Shown here piece after piece: positions 15,566 to 23,535 of a stretch of DNA of 51,210 nucleotides (the stretch's first letter is position 1; each line of letters starts with the position of its first letter). This stretch comes from Streptomyces barringtoniae. Lineage in GTDB: Bacteria; Actinomycetota; Actinomycetes; Streptomycetales; Streptomycetaceae. The notes beneath the pieces were generated by a model that did no database searches, was not told where the DNA came from, and was given only the letters and a program-made list of their open reading frames with translations. The DNA is taken from the NCBI RefSeq assembly GCF_020819595.1, contig NZ_JAJHNP010000036.1, positions 1 to 51,210 of the forward strand. Reading direction: 5' to 3'. The translations under genes and the position numbers were made by a program.

Positions 15566-15625
15566 CTGCGCGACGCAGCAAAAGTCCGCTACTCTTCTGC
15601 GTGGCGCAGCTAATGCGTCACGCAG
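15566..15625. promoter_or_regulatory. Three MarR-type operator palindromes
   Basis: CTGCGCGACGCAG (15566-15578), CTGCGTGGCGCAG (15597-15609) and ATGCGTCACGCAG (15613-15625) share CTGCG/CGCAG half-sites around three variable bases. A candidate -10 (TACTCT, 15590-15595) for the reductase gene lies between the first and second sites, so occupancy would block its promoter. Confidence 0.7.
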
Positions 15626-15662
15626 TCATCAAGCGTCACTCATCCTATCCGGGGGGACACCC

Positions 15663-16553
15663 ATGCTCACCATCGCCGTCACCGGCGCCACCGGCGCCCA
15701 GGGCGGAGCCACCGCCCGTGCCCTTCTGACCGCCGGTCACCACGTCCGCGCCCTGACCCGCCACCCGGACTCACCGGCCGCCGAGGCCCTGCACGCCCTC
15801 GGCGCCGAGATCCGTCACGCCGACTTCGACGACCGCGCCTCCCTCGACGCCGCCCTCACCGGCACGGACGCCCTCTTCGCGGTCACGACCCCCTTCGGCA
15901 CCGACACCGACACCGAGGTGCGCCAGGGCAGAGCCCTCGTCGACGCCGCCGTGGCCGCCCGCCTCGGACACGTCGTCCTCACCTCCGCCGCCCACGCCGA
16001 CCGCGGCACCGGCGTCCCGCACTACGACAGCAAGCACGAGATCGAGCGGTACCTGTGCGCGTCCGGCGTGCCCTGGACGGTGATCGCGCCGGCCGCGTTC
16101 ATGGACAACCACGCCACCGGCTGGACCCTCTCCGGCCTGCGCGAGGGCGTCTTCGGCTGGCCCATGCCCGCCGACCGCCCCTTCGCCCTGATCCCCGCCG
16201 CCGACATCGGCGTGTTCGCGGCGCTGGCCTTCGCGCGCCGGACCGCGTTCCTGGGCCGCCGTATCGACATCGCCTCCGACACCCGTACGCCCGAGCAGAT
16301 CGCGGCCGCGCTCACCGCCGCCACGGGCCGCCCGATCACCCACCACGAGGTCGGCCTCGACATCGTCCGCACCCACTCCGCGGACCTCGCGGCCATGTTC
16401 GCCTACTTCACCACCACCGGCCTCGACGTCGACGCCCAGGCCCTGCGCCGCGCGTATCCCGAGGTCGGCTGGCACACCTTCGCGCACTGGGCGGCCGGGC
16501 AGGACTGGCCCGCCCTGCTGGGCGCACCCCGCACCGAAGGAGCCCCCGCATGA
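15663..16553 (+). CDS. NmrA-like NAD(P)-binding reductase (SDR superfamily, atypical)
   Basis: A 296-residue Rossmann-fold protein of the NmrA/quinone-reductase-2-like group. The nucleotide-binding loop is AVTGATGAQGGATARALL (GxxGxxG), followed by a basic residue in ALTRHPDS that favours NADP(H). The middle contains VLTSAAHADRG and HYDSKHEIERYL, where Tyr/Lys sit as in atypical SDRs. The C-terminal half resembles sugar-nucleotide or flavonoid reductase domains. Start ATG 15663 follows GGGGGGAC. The next MarR gene overlaps it by four bases. It is probably induced by the compound the MarR regulators sense and may detoxify quinones; this is inferred. Confidence 0.87.
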   Translation: MLTIAVTGATGAQGGATARALLTAGHHVRALTRHPDSPAAEALHALGAEIRHADFDDRASLDAALTGTDALFAVTTPFGTDTDTEVRQGRALVDAAVAARLGHVVLTSAAHADRGTGVPHYDSKHEIERYLCASGVPWTVIAPAAFMDNHATGWTLSGLREGVFGWPMPADRPFALIPAADIGVFAALAFARRTAFLGRRIDIASDTRTPEQIAAALTAATGRPITHHEVGLDIVRTHSADLAAMFAYFTTTGLDVDAQALRRAYPEVGWHTFAHWAAGQDWPALLGAPRTEGAPA

Positions 16554-16990
16554 AACCCATCGGCCACTGGCTCAACCGCACCGACAAGGCACTCACCCGC
16601 GCGATGAACGGGGTGCTGTCGGAGTACGGCCTCACCCGCCTCGACTGGCAGGTCCTCAACGTCATCCGCGACACCACGCCCGAGGCCACCGACTCCGCCG
16701 TCCTGTCGGCACTCGCCGCCAACGCCGACGTTCTCACGCTGACGGCCTCCGTCGACACCGTACTCACCGGCGGCTGGGCGGTCCGCACCGCACCGCACCG
16801 ACTGGTCCTCACCCCCGACGGCCGCTGCAGGCTGGCCGCCGTCACCGAGAGCGTGCGGGCCTTCCGCGACCTGTCCATGACCGGGATCTCGGCGGACGAG
16901 TACCGCACCGCGGTCCACGTCCTGCAACGCATGACCCACAACGCCGAGACCGCCGCCTCGCCGGGTACGGCGACGGCTGCACCGGCGTAG
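16550..16990 (+). CDS. MarR-family-like winged-helix protein
   Basis: A 146-residue protein starting MKPIGHWLNRTDKALTRAMN at ATG 16550, overlapping the reductase stop (ATGA). The pattern of an N-terminal dimerisation helix, LTRLDWQVLNVIRDT, a recognition region (DVLTLTASVDTVLTGGWAVR) and a final helical pair fits a small MarR/PadR-like regulator. The helix-turn-helix is less canonical than in the upstream MarR. Co-expression with the reductase makes it a second regulator of the same response. The C-terminal Ala/Thr-rich tail is probably disordered. Confidence 0.75.
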   Translation: MKPIGHWLNRTDKALTRAMNGVLSEYGLTRLDWQVLNVIRDTTPEATDSAVLSALAANADVLTLTASVDTVLTGGWAVRTAPHRLVLTPDGRCRLAAVTESVRAFRDLSMTGISADEYRTAVHVLQRMTHNAETAASPGTATAAPA

Positions 16991-17025
16991 CCACCCGGGT
17001 GACCGGGCCCCGCGTCCACTGGTCT

Positions 17026-17554
17026 GGCCGCGGTGACCGTCAGGCCGAGCCCGCCGAGGCTGCGGACCGGCGGCTGGAGTCGGCCGAGGAAGGCGGCGAA
17101 GGCGAGGAGTTGGCCTAGGGGCCTACGGCCGGCGGAGATCTCCCGGACGCCCGGCCGATCACCGCGAGCACGCACAGCGTCTCGAGGGACCCCGCCGAAC
17201 CGCTCGGGAGAAGCGGCGCGCGGCGAGCAGGAAGAGAGGCGCGAGGACGAAGGCGGCCGGCGCCAGGTCCCGGCGCGGCCAGAATGCGGCGGTAGCGGAG
17301 AAAACGACGGGGTGAAAGAAGTGCGGGGGCAGGTCCTGAACATCCCGGAAGACGGCCGCGCGCAATCGCAGCACGAATCTCTCGGCGGTCCGGGCGGCCA
17401 GGGAATTTCCAATACGACCGACCAGCGCGGCGGTCCCGGCGAGCACGGCCAGGACCACACAGGAGGTGATCACACCGAGCCACCGGCACGGGATTCTTCC
17501 GCTCCGAGCAGGCTTGCAGTGCCTCTTGACGGGCGCGAGCCCGGGGAAAGACAT
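17026..17554 (-). pseudogene. Decayed ABC exporter (membrane domain remnant)
   Basis: Remains of a type I ABC exporter. From ATG 17554 (with CGGAG upstream) the frame reads a normal membrane-domain start, including GRIGNSLAARTAERFVLRLR and VFRDVQDLPPHFFH. It then jumps to a late segment (WPRRDLAPAAFVLAPLFLLA, RRFSRAVRR), so roughly 75 residues are missing. After a frameshift near 17175 another frame continues with REISAGRRPLGQLLAFAAFL and PPVRSLGGLGLTVTAA up to about 17026. The ATP-binding domain is absent. Homology in two frames, the internal deletion and the missing ATPase show that it is non-functional. Confidence 0.78.
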
Positions 17555-17749
17555 GGTGGCACTCCGTTTCCTGTGATTTATGCCAGTGAATTCCGACACG
17601 GAAAAACACTGCAGCATTCGGAAGCCGCGAAAAGAGTCAATTCCGATGAGGTCGCGACCAAAGAGCGCCATGAGTAATGCACAGGGAATTTCGGGAACCG
17701 CGGCGCCATTCACATAGGTTTTACGGGGTGGCTGCCGTACCCTCTACGC

Positions 17750-18676
17750 ATGAGCAGCGACGACACCGTACGGGCCTTCCCCGCCCGCTCCATCGAGACC
17801 CACTCCGCGCTCACCCCGGACCAGGCCGATGCCGTGCGGGCCCTGCTCGCCGAGGCCGCCGCGATCGACGGGCAGCAGCCGGTGTCCGAACAGGGCCGGC
17901 TGCAGCTGCGCGGAGGTGCCCGCGAGGGCGTCTCTCACCTGCTGCTGACCGTCGACGGCGAACTCGTCGGCTACGCCCAGCTGGAGGACACCGACCCGGT
18001 GGAGGCGCCGGCCGCCGAACTCGCCGTACACCCCGCGCACCGCGGGCACGGACACGGGCGGGCGCTCGGCGCCGCGCTGCTCGCCGCCTCCGGCAAGCGG
18101 CTTCGGGTGTGGGCGCACGGCGGGCATGCCGCCGCCCGGCATCTCGCCCAGGTGCTCGGCCTGACCCTGTTCCGCGAACTGCGGCAGATGCGTCGGCCGT
18201 TGACCGGTCTCGAGCTGCCCGACCCGGTGCTGCCGGAGGGCGTGAGCGTGCGCACCTTCGTGCCCGGCAAGGACGACGCCGCCTGGCTCGCGGTCAACTC
18301 GGCCGCCTTCGCCCACCATCCCGAGCAGGGCTCGCTGACCCAGCGGGACCTCGACGACCGCAAGGCCGAACCGTGGTTCGACCCGGCCGGGTTCTTCCTC
18401 GCCGAGCGGCGCGGGGAGTTGATCGGCTTCCACTGGACGAAGGTGCACGCCGAGGAGGGCCTCGGCGAGGTGTACGTCCTCGGCGTCCGCCCCGGCGAAC
18501 AGGGCGGCGGCCTCGGCAGGGCCCTCACCACGATCGGCCTGCGCCACCTGGCCGGCCAGCAGCTGCCGACCGCGATGCTCTACGTCGACGCCGACAACCA
18601 GGCGGCGGTCTCGGTCTACGAGCGGCTGGGGTTCACGACGTACGAGACGGACCTGATGTACCGCACGGAGACCTGA
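17750..18676 (+). CDS. mshD: Mycothiol synthase MshD
   Basis: A 308-residue double-GNAT enzyme that acetylates Cys-GlcN-Ins with acetyl-CoA, the last step of mycothiol synthesis. The N-terminal GNAT domain spans about 1-145 (ELAVHPAHRGHGHGRALGAA) and the C-terminal catalytic GNAT domain 160-308, with acetyl-CoA loop GVRPGEQGGGLGRALTTIGL and YVDADNQAAVSVYERLGF. Length and both motifs match actinobacterial MshD. Start ATG 17750. It is monocistronic with its own terminator; mycothiol is the main thiol buffer of this group, so constitutive expression is likely. Confidence 0.95.
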   Translation: MSSDDTVRAFPARSIETHSALTPDQADAVRALLAEAAAIDGQQPVSEQGRLQLRGGAREGVSHLLLTVDGELVGYAQLEDTDPVEAPAAELAVHPAHRGHGHGRALGAALLAASGKRLRVWAHGGHAAARHLAQVLGLTLFRELRQMRRPLTGLELPDPVLPEGVSVRTFVPGKDDAAWLAVNSAAFAHHPEQGSLTQRDLDDRKAEPWFDPAGFFLAERRGELIGFHWTKVHAEEGLGEVYVLGVRPGEQGGGLGRALTTIGLRHLAGQQLPTAMLYVDADNQAAVSVYERLGFTTYETDLMYRTET

Positions 18677-18690
18677 CACACGGCGGGACG

Positions 18691-18724
18691 AGGGGCGGCC
18701 GGCTTGACGGCCGCCCCTTCTTTG
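18691..18724 (+). terminator. Rho-independent terminator after mshD
   Basis: Arms AGGGGCGGCCG (18691-18701) and CGGCCGCCCCT (18708-18718) form an 11-bp perfect stem with a 6-base loop, followed by TCTTTG. Confidence 0.85.
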
Positions 18725-18728
18725 CATC

Positions 18729-18758
18729 ACCCTTTCACTACTCAATTAGTGAAAGGGT
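18729..18758 (+). promoter_or_regulatory. GntR/YtrA operator overlapping a probable leaderless promoter
   Basis: Perfect inverted repeat ACCCTTTCACTA (18729-18740) and TAGTGAAAGGGT (18747-18758) with a 6-base spacer. It lies between a candidate -35 (TTGCAT, 18722-18727) and the GTG codons that begin the GntR gene, and covers the -10 position. This is a typical place for repressor binding. Confidence 0.72.
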
Positions 18759-18768
18759 GGTTCAGCGC

Positions 18769-19155
18769 GTGGTCGAATACCGCATCGACCGGCACAGCGG
18801 GGTCGCCACCTACGTCCAGATCGTCCAGCAGACCAAACAGGCCCTGCGCATGGGCCTGCTCGAGCCGGGAGACCGGCTGCCCACCGCACGTGAGGTCGTC
18901 GAGGCCACCGCGATCAACCCCAACACCGTCCTGAAGGCCTACCGGGAGCTGGAGCGGGAGGGGCTGGTGGAGGCGCGCCGGGGCCTCGGGACCTTCGTAC
19001 GGCGCTCGCTCGGCACCACCCCGGTCGACCCCTCCCTCCGTACCGAGCTCGTGGCATGGGCCGAGAGGGCACGCCGCGCCGGGCTGGAGCGGGACGACGT
19101 GGCCGCACTCTTCACCGCCGTACTCGACACGCACTTCCAGGGAGAACGTTCATGA
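18769..19155 (+). CDS. GntR-family regulator, YtrA subfamily
   Basis: A 128-residue GntR regulator of the short YtrA type, which usually controls the ABC transporter encoded just downstream. The winged helix occupies about residues 8-75: YVQIVQQTKQALRMGLLEPG, DRLPTAREVVEATAINPNTV and LVEARRGLGTFV. The C-terminal dimerisation helices are short, as in the subfamily. I chose GTG 18769 because homologues begin at VEYRIDRHSG; a GTG at 18757 would give four more residues and fits a leaderless transcript. Its stop overlaps the ATPase start by four bases. Confidence 0.9.
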   Translation: MVEYRIDRHSGVATYVQIVQQTKQALRMGLLEPGDRLPTAREVVEATAINPNTVLKAYRELEREGLVEARRGLGTFVRRSLGTTPVDPSLRTELVAWAERARRAGLERDDVAALFTAVLDTHFQGERS

Positions 19156-20048
19156 GCGACACGGCGATCGAGGCGACCGGCCTCGGCAAGCGCTTCGGGC
19201 GCCGGGGAGGCCGGGCACTGCACGACTGCGCCTTCCGGCTGCCCACCGGGCGGGTGTGCGCCCTCGTAGGGCCCAACGGCGCCGGCAAGTCGACGCTGCT
19301 CGCCCTCGCCGCGGGGCTGCTCGCGCCCACCGACGGCCGGCTGCGGGTGCTCGGCACCAGCCCGGCCGCGGCCCGTCCCCGGGTCGGCTACGTCGCCCAG
19401 GACAAGCCGCTCTACCCGCAGCTCACGATCGCCGAGATCCTGCGCATGGGCGCCGACCTCAACCCCGGCCACTGGGACCCCGCCGCCGCCGAACACGTCG
19501 TCGCGGGCGGCGACCTGGAGCCCGGGACGCGCATCCGCTCCCTCTCCGGCGGTCAGCGCACCCGGGTGGCCCTCGCCCTCGCCCTCGGCAAGCGGCCCGA
19601 ACTGCTGCTCCTGGACGAGCCGATGGCCGACCTCGACCCCCTCGCCCGGCACGAGCTGATGGGCACGCTGATGGCCCAGGCCGCCCAGTACGGCACCACC
19701 ATCGTGATGTCCTCCCACGTCGTCGCCGAACTCGAGGACTCCTGCGACCATCTGCTGCTCGTCGGCGGCGGCCGGATCCGGCTGGCCGGCGAGATCGACG
19801 ACCTGCTCGCCGCCCACGTCCGGGTCACCGGCGCCGCCGACTCGGACCGCCTCGACGCGCACGCCGTGGTCGAGTCCCGCGTCACCGGCCGCCAGCTGAC
19901 CGCGCTGATCCGCCCGGCCGGACCGCTCCCCGCCGGCTGGCGCGCCTCGGCGCCCACGCTGGAGGAACTCGTCCTCGCCCACCTGCGCAATCCCGAGGCC
20001 CCCGTCCTCACCACCGCCCCGGCCGCCACCGAGGAGAGTGCCGCGTGA
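19152..20048 (+). CDS. ABC transporter ATP-binding protein
   Basis: A 298-residue ABC ATPase. Walker A is GPNGAGKST (Lys46), the Q-loop lies in GYVAQDKPLYPQ, the signature is LSGGQR, Walker B is LLLLDEP, the D-loop ADLD and the H-loop SSHVVAEL. After residue 215 a C-terminal extension similar to that of exporters with CcmA/YtrB-type ATPases is present. It is translationally coupled to the GntR gene before it and the permease after it (both ATGA/GTGA overlaps). Together they form a YtrA-type exporter operon. Substrates of related systems include cell-wall antibiotics; this one is unknown. Confidence 0.93.
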   Translation: MSDTAIEATGLGKRFGRRGGRALHDCAFRLPTGRVCALVGPNGAGKSTLLALAAGLLAPTDGRLRVLGTSPAAARPRVGYVAQDKPLYPQLTIAEILRMGADLNPGHWDPAAAEHVVAGGDLEPGTRIRSLSGGQRTRVALALALGKRPELLLLDEPMADLDPLARHELMGTLMAQAAQYGTTIVMSSHVVAELEDSCDHLLLVGGGRIRLAGEIDDLLAAHVRVTGAADSDRLDAHAVVESRVTGRQLTALIRPAGPLPAGWRASAPTLEELVLAHLRNPEAPVLTTAPAATEESAA

Positions 20049-21052
20049 CCACCGACCCGACCGTCCCTCGGCCCCGCACCGCCCGCTGGCTGCTGCGGCT
20101 GCACCGCCCCGCGCTGTACGGATTCGCCGCCCTGGTGATCGTCCTGGCCGGCCTGGAACTGGCCCTGGCCGGCCCGCTCGCCGATGCGGCTGCCGCGGGC
20201 TGGCGGCAGTTCGACGCCTGCCACACGAGCATCTGCTCCTACGACCAGGCCGCGATCCTGCGCTACAAGGACTACTACGAATACGCCACCTACGCCCTGG
20301 ACGCGCTGCCCTTCCTGGTGGCCGCCTGGGCCGGCGCCGCCCTGACCGGCCGGGAGCTGGAGACCGGCACCGCCCGCCTGTCCTGGACCCAGGGCATCTC
20401 CCCGGCCCGCTGGCTCACGGTCCGCCTGGTCCTCCCGGCGGCCCTCGTCGCCGCCGCCACCTGTCTGCTGGTCTGGCTGCACCACCGCGCCTGGGCGGCG
20501 GGCAGGGGCCGCATCGACACCGCCTCGGGCTGGTACACCCTCGTCACCTTCCATGCCAACGGCCCCACCATCGCCGCCCTGGCTCTCGCCGGGCTCGCCG
20601 CCGGCACCCTGGCGGGCCTGCTGCTGCGCCGTACGCTGCCCGCGCTGGTCCTCGGCGTGCTGGTCACCGTGGGCGTGGCGGTCCTGGCCCAGCAACTGAT
20701 GCCCCACCTGTGGCCCACGGTCACCCGGGTCACCACGCTGCAGCAGGGCGGCATCGGCTCGGCCATCGTGCTCGACCAGGGACTGCTGTCCAAGTCCGGC
20801 GCCCACCTGCCCATGCCGAACTGCACCACTGCGGCGGCGTGCGACGCGGCCTTCGCGAAGGCCTCCGGCTACTACACCGTCTACCACCCCTACGCCCACT
20901 ACTGGCCGCTCCAGCTCACCACCACCGCGCTGCTCCTCGCGATCACCGCGCTGCTCGCGCTCGCGTCCTGCCTGGTGCTGCGCCGCCTGACCGGAGCGCT
21001 GCGGGCGGCCGGGACGGCCGTGGAGGCCAAGGACGCCCTCGTCACCGCCTGA
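20045..21052 (+). CDS. ABC transporter permease (ABC-2-like)
   Basis: A 335-residue membrane protein starting at GTG 20045 within the ATPase stop. About six hydrophobic helices are visible: residues near 19-45, 95-112, 130-150, 180-205, 210-230 and 290-315. A large external loop between the first two helices has cysteines (FDACHTSICSYDQAAIL) and another between the fifth and sixth also has a cysteine pair (PNCTTAAACDAAF). The phrase TGRELETGTARLSWTQGISP is typical of permeases paired with YtrA-regulated ATPases. It completes the exporter encoded by this operon. Confidence 0.85.
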   Translation: MTTDPTVPRPRTARWLLRLHRPALYGFAALVIVLAGLELALAGPLADAAAAGWRQFDACHTSICSYDQAAILRYKDYYEYATYALDALPFLVAAWAGAALTGRELETGTARLSWTQGISPARWLTVRLVLPAALVAAATCLLVWLHHRAWAAGRGRIDTASGWYTLVTFHANGPTIAALALAGLAAGTLAGLLLRRTLPALVLGVLVTVGVAVLAQQLMPHLWPTVTRVTTLQQGGIGSAIVLDQGLLSKSGAHLPMPNCTTAAACDAAFAKASGYYTVYHPYAHYWPLQLTTTALLLAITALLALASCLVLRRLTGALRAAGTAVEAKDALVTA

Positions 21053-21070
21053 CCGCCGCTGGTTTTGCGT

Positions 21071-21096
21071 CCCCCGCGCCCCTTCGGGCGCGGGGG
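21071..21096 (+). terminator. Terminator after the ABC transporter operon
   Basis: Perfect 11-bp inverted repeat CCCCCGCGCCC (21071-21081) / GGGCGCGGGGG (21086-21096) with a four-base loop (CTTC), 18 bases after the permease stop. Confidence 0.78.
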
Positions 21097-21303
21097 AAGT
21101 CTCCCGGGAGCCGCCCCTCGCTATCCCGCACGTCATGTCTCCGTAACCATTGATTCAGCCAGGCTTGCGACGCTCGGCCAATGAAGCCCGCCGTGCCAGA
21201 GCCTTCGCCGCCCCCCGAGGGGACAGCGGGGAACGGGGCCGTAACGCTCCCGCCCGCACGTTCCGACGCGCCTGTGATGCCCGTGGCGCGGAAGAATGGG
21301 GTC

Positions 21304-23535
21304 ATGAGTCAGCCAGACACCCAGGCAGAGGTCCAGCGCATCCAGCCCGACGTGGGCTCCATAGCCGCGCACCGCACGCATGTCGCGCAGGGCGCGGTGT
21401 CCGACCTCGAACCCGACCTCGACGCGGACCTGGACGCGTACGAAGAGTCGAAGGTCGAGGGCACCCTACTGCCGCAGGGCCGATTCCTCGACCGTGAGCG
21501 CAGCTGGCTGGCCTTCAACGAGCGCGTCCTGGAGCTGGCCGAGGACCCGAACACGCCCCTGCTGGAGCGTGCGAACTTCCTCGCGATCTTCGCCAGCAAC
21601 CTGGACGAGTTCTTCATGGTCCGGGTGGCCGGACTGAAGCGCCGTATCGCCACCGGCGTGGCCACGCGCTCCGCCTCCGGGCTGCAGCCGCGCGAGGTGC
21701 TGGAGATGATCTGGGCCCGCTCGCGCGAGCTCATGGCCCGGCACGCCGCCTGCTACCACGAGGACGTCGCCCCCGCCCTCGCGGAGGAGGGCATCCACCT
21801 GGTCCGCTGGAACGAGCTGGCCGACAAGGAGCAGGCGCGCCTGTTCACGCTCTTCCGGCACCAGATCTTCCCGGTCCTCACCCCGCTGGCCGTGGACCCC
21901 GCGCACCCCTTCCCGTACATCTCCGGCCTCTCCCTGAACCTGGCCGTCGTCGTACGCAACCCCGTCAGCGGCCACAAGCACTTCGCCCGGGTGAAGGTGC
22001 CGCCGCTGCTGTCCCGCTTCCTGGAGGCCGCGCCCGGCCGGTACGTCCCGCTCGAGGACGTCATCGCCGCGCACCTGGAGGAGCTGTTCCCGGGCATGGA
22101 GGTGCTGGAGCACCACGCCTTCCGGCTCACCCGCAACGAGGACCTGGAGGTCGAGGAGGACGACGCCGAGAACCTGCTCCAGGCCCTGGAGAAGGAACTC
22201 ATGCGGCGCCGCTTCGGCCCGCCGGTGCGCCTGGAGGTCGAGGAGTCCATCGACCGCGAGGTGCTGGACCTGCTGGTGCGCGAGCTGAAGATCTCCGAGG
22301 CGGAGGTGTACCCGCTGCCGGGCCCGCTCGACCTCACCGGGCTGTTCCGGGTCCACGGCCTGGACCGGCCCGAGCTGAAGTACCCGAAGTTCATCGCCGG
22401 CACCCACCGCGACCTCGCCGAGGTCGAGTCGGCGTCCGCGCCGGACATCTTCGCCGCCCTGCGCACCCGGGACGTGCTGCTGCACCACCCGTACGACAGC
22501 TTCTCCACCTCGGTCCAGGCCTTCCTGGAGCAGGCAGCGGCCGACCCGGACGTCCTCGCGATCAAGCAGACCCTGTACCGCACCTCCGGCGACTCCCCGA
22601 TAGTCGACGCGCTCATCGACGCCGCCGAGTCCGGCAAGCAGGTCCTCGTCCTGGTCGAGATCAAGGCCCGCTTCGACGAGCACGCCAACATCAAGTGGGC
22701 GCGCAAGCTGGAGGAGGCCGGCTGTCACGTCGTCTACGGCCTGGTCGGCCTGAAGACCCACTGCAAGCTGTCCCTGGTGGTCCGCCAGGAGGGCGAGACC
22801 CTGCGCCGCTACAGCCACGTCGGCACGGGCAACTACCACCCGAAGACGGCGCGCCTGTACGAGGACCTGGGCCTGCTCACCGCCGACCAGCAGGTCGGCG
22901 CGGACCTCTCCGACCTCTTCAACCGCCTGTCGGGCTACTCCCGCCGGGAGACCTACCGCCGCCTGCTGGTGGCCCCCAAGTCCCTGCGCGACGGCCTGAT
23001 CTCGCGGATAGACAAGGAGGTCCAGCACCACCGCGCGGGCCGTCCGGCGTTCATCCGGCTCAAGGTCAACTCCATAGTCGACGAGGCGGTCATCGACGCC
23101 CTCTACCGCGCGTCCCAGGCGGGCGTGCCGGTGGACGTGTGGGTGCGCGGCATCTGCGCGGTCCGCCCCGGCGTCACCGGCCTGTCCGAGAACATCCGGG
23201 TCCGCTCGGTCCTCGGCCGCTTCCTGGAGCACTCCCGCGTGTTCGCCTTCGGCAACGGCGGCGAGCCCGAGGTGTGGATCGGCAGCGCCGACATGATGCA
23301 CCGCAACCTCGACCGCCGGATAGAGGCCCTGGTGCGGGTCGTCGACCCCGCACACCGGGCAGCCCTCAACCGGCTGCTCGACACCGGCATGTCCGATTCG
23401 ACCTCGTCCTGGCACCTCGGCCCGGACGGCGAGTGGACGCGACACGCGACCGACGCGGACGGCCAACCCCTGCGCAACGTCCAGGAGATGCTCATAGACG
23501 CCCGGAGGCGCCGGCGTGGCACAGCAACACCTTGA
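21304..23535 (+). CDS. ppk: Polyphosphate kinase (PPK1)
   Basis: PPK1 catalyses reversible transfer of the gamma phosphate of ATP to polyphosphate. From ATG 21304 the protein has 743 residues. The N domain starts at about residue 55 (RFLDRERSWLAFNERVLELA), then comes the head domain (about 160-365), and two phospholipase-D-like catalytic domains. The active-site block is RYSHVGTGNYHPKTARLYED, containing the autophosphorylated His. The C-terminal signature MHRNLDRRIEALV is present. ATG 21181 would add 41 unconserved residues; 21304 has GGAAG/GGGG upstream. The CHAD gene overlaps the 3' end, and the pst and pit genes nearby point to phosphate-responsive control. Confidence 0.95.
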   Translation: MSQPDTQAEVQRIQPDVGSIAAHRTHVAQGAVSDLEPDLDADLDAYEESKVEGTLLPQGRFLDRERSWLAFNERVLELAEDPNTPLLERANFLAIFASNLDEFFMVRVAGLKRRIATGVATRSASGLQPREVLEMIWARSRELMARHAACYHEDVAPALAEEGIHLVRWNELADKEQARLFTLFRHQIFPVLTPLAVDPAHPFPYISGLSLNLAVVVRNPVSGHKHFARVKVPPLLSRFLEAAPGRYVPLEDVIAAHLEELFPGMEVLEHHAFRLTRNEDLEVEEDDAENLLQALEKELMRRRFGPPVRLEVEESIDREVLDLLVRELKISEAEVYPLPGPLDLTGLFRVHGLDRPELKYPKFIAGTHRDLAEVESASAPDIFAALRTRDVLLHHPYDSFSTSVQAFLEQAAADPDVLAIKQTLYRTSGDSPIVDALIDAAESGKQVLVLVEIKARFDEHANIKWARKLEEAGCHVVYGLVGLKTHCKLSLVVRQEGETLRRYSHVGTGNYHPKTARLYEDLGLLTADQQVGADLSDLFNRLSGYSRRETYRRLLVAPKSLRDGLISRIDKEVQHHRAGRPAFIRLKVNSIVDEAVIDALYRASQAGVPVDVWVRGICAVRPGVTGLSENIRVRSVLGRFLEHSRVFAFGNGGEPEVWIGSADMMHRNLDRRIEALVRVVDPAHRAALNRLLDTGMSDSTSSWHLGPDGEWTRHATDADGQPLRNVQEMLIDARRRRRGTATP

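Noticed and set aside
17033..17677. 214-residue plus-strand frame opposite the ABC remnant
   Set aside because: No domain and a low-complexity hydrophilic composition. The minus strand carries recognisable ABC exporter homology, so this is a shadow.
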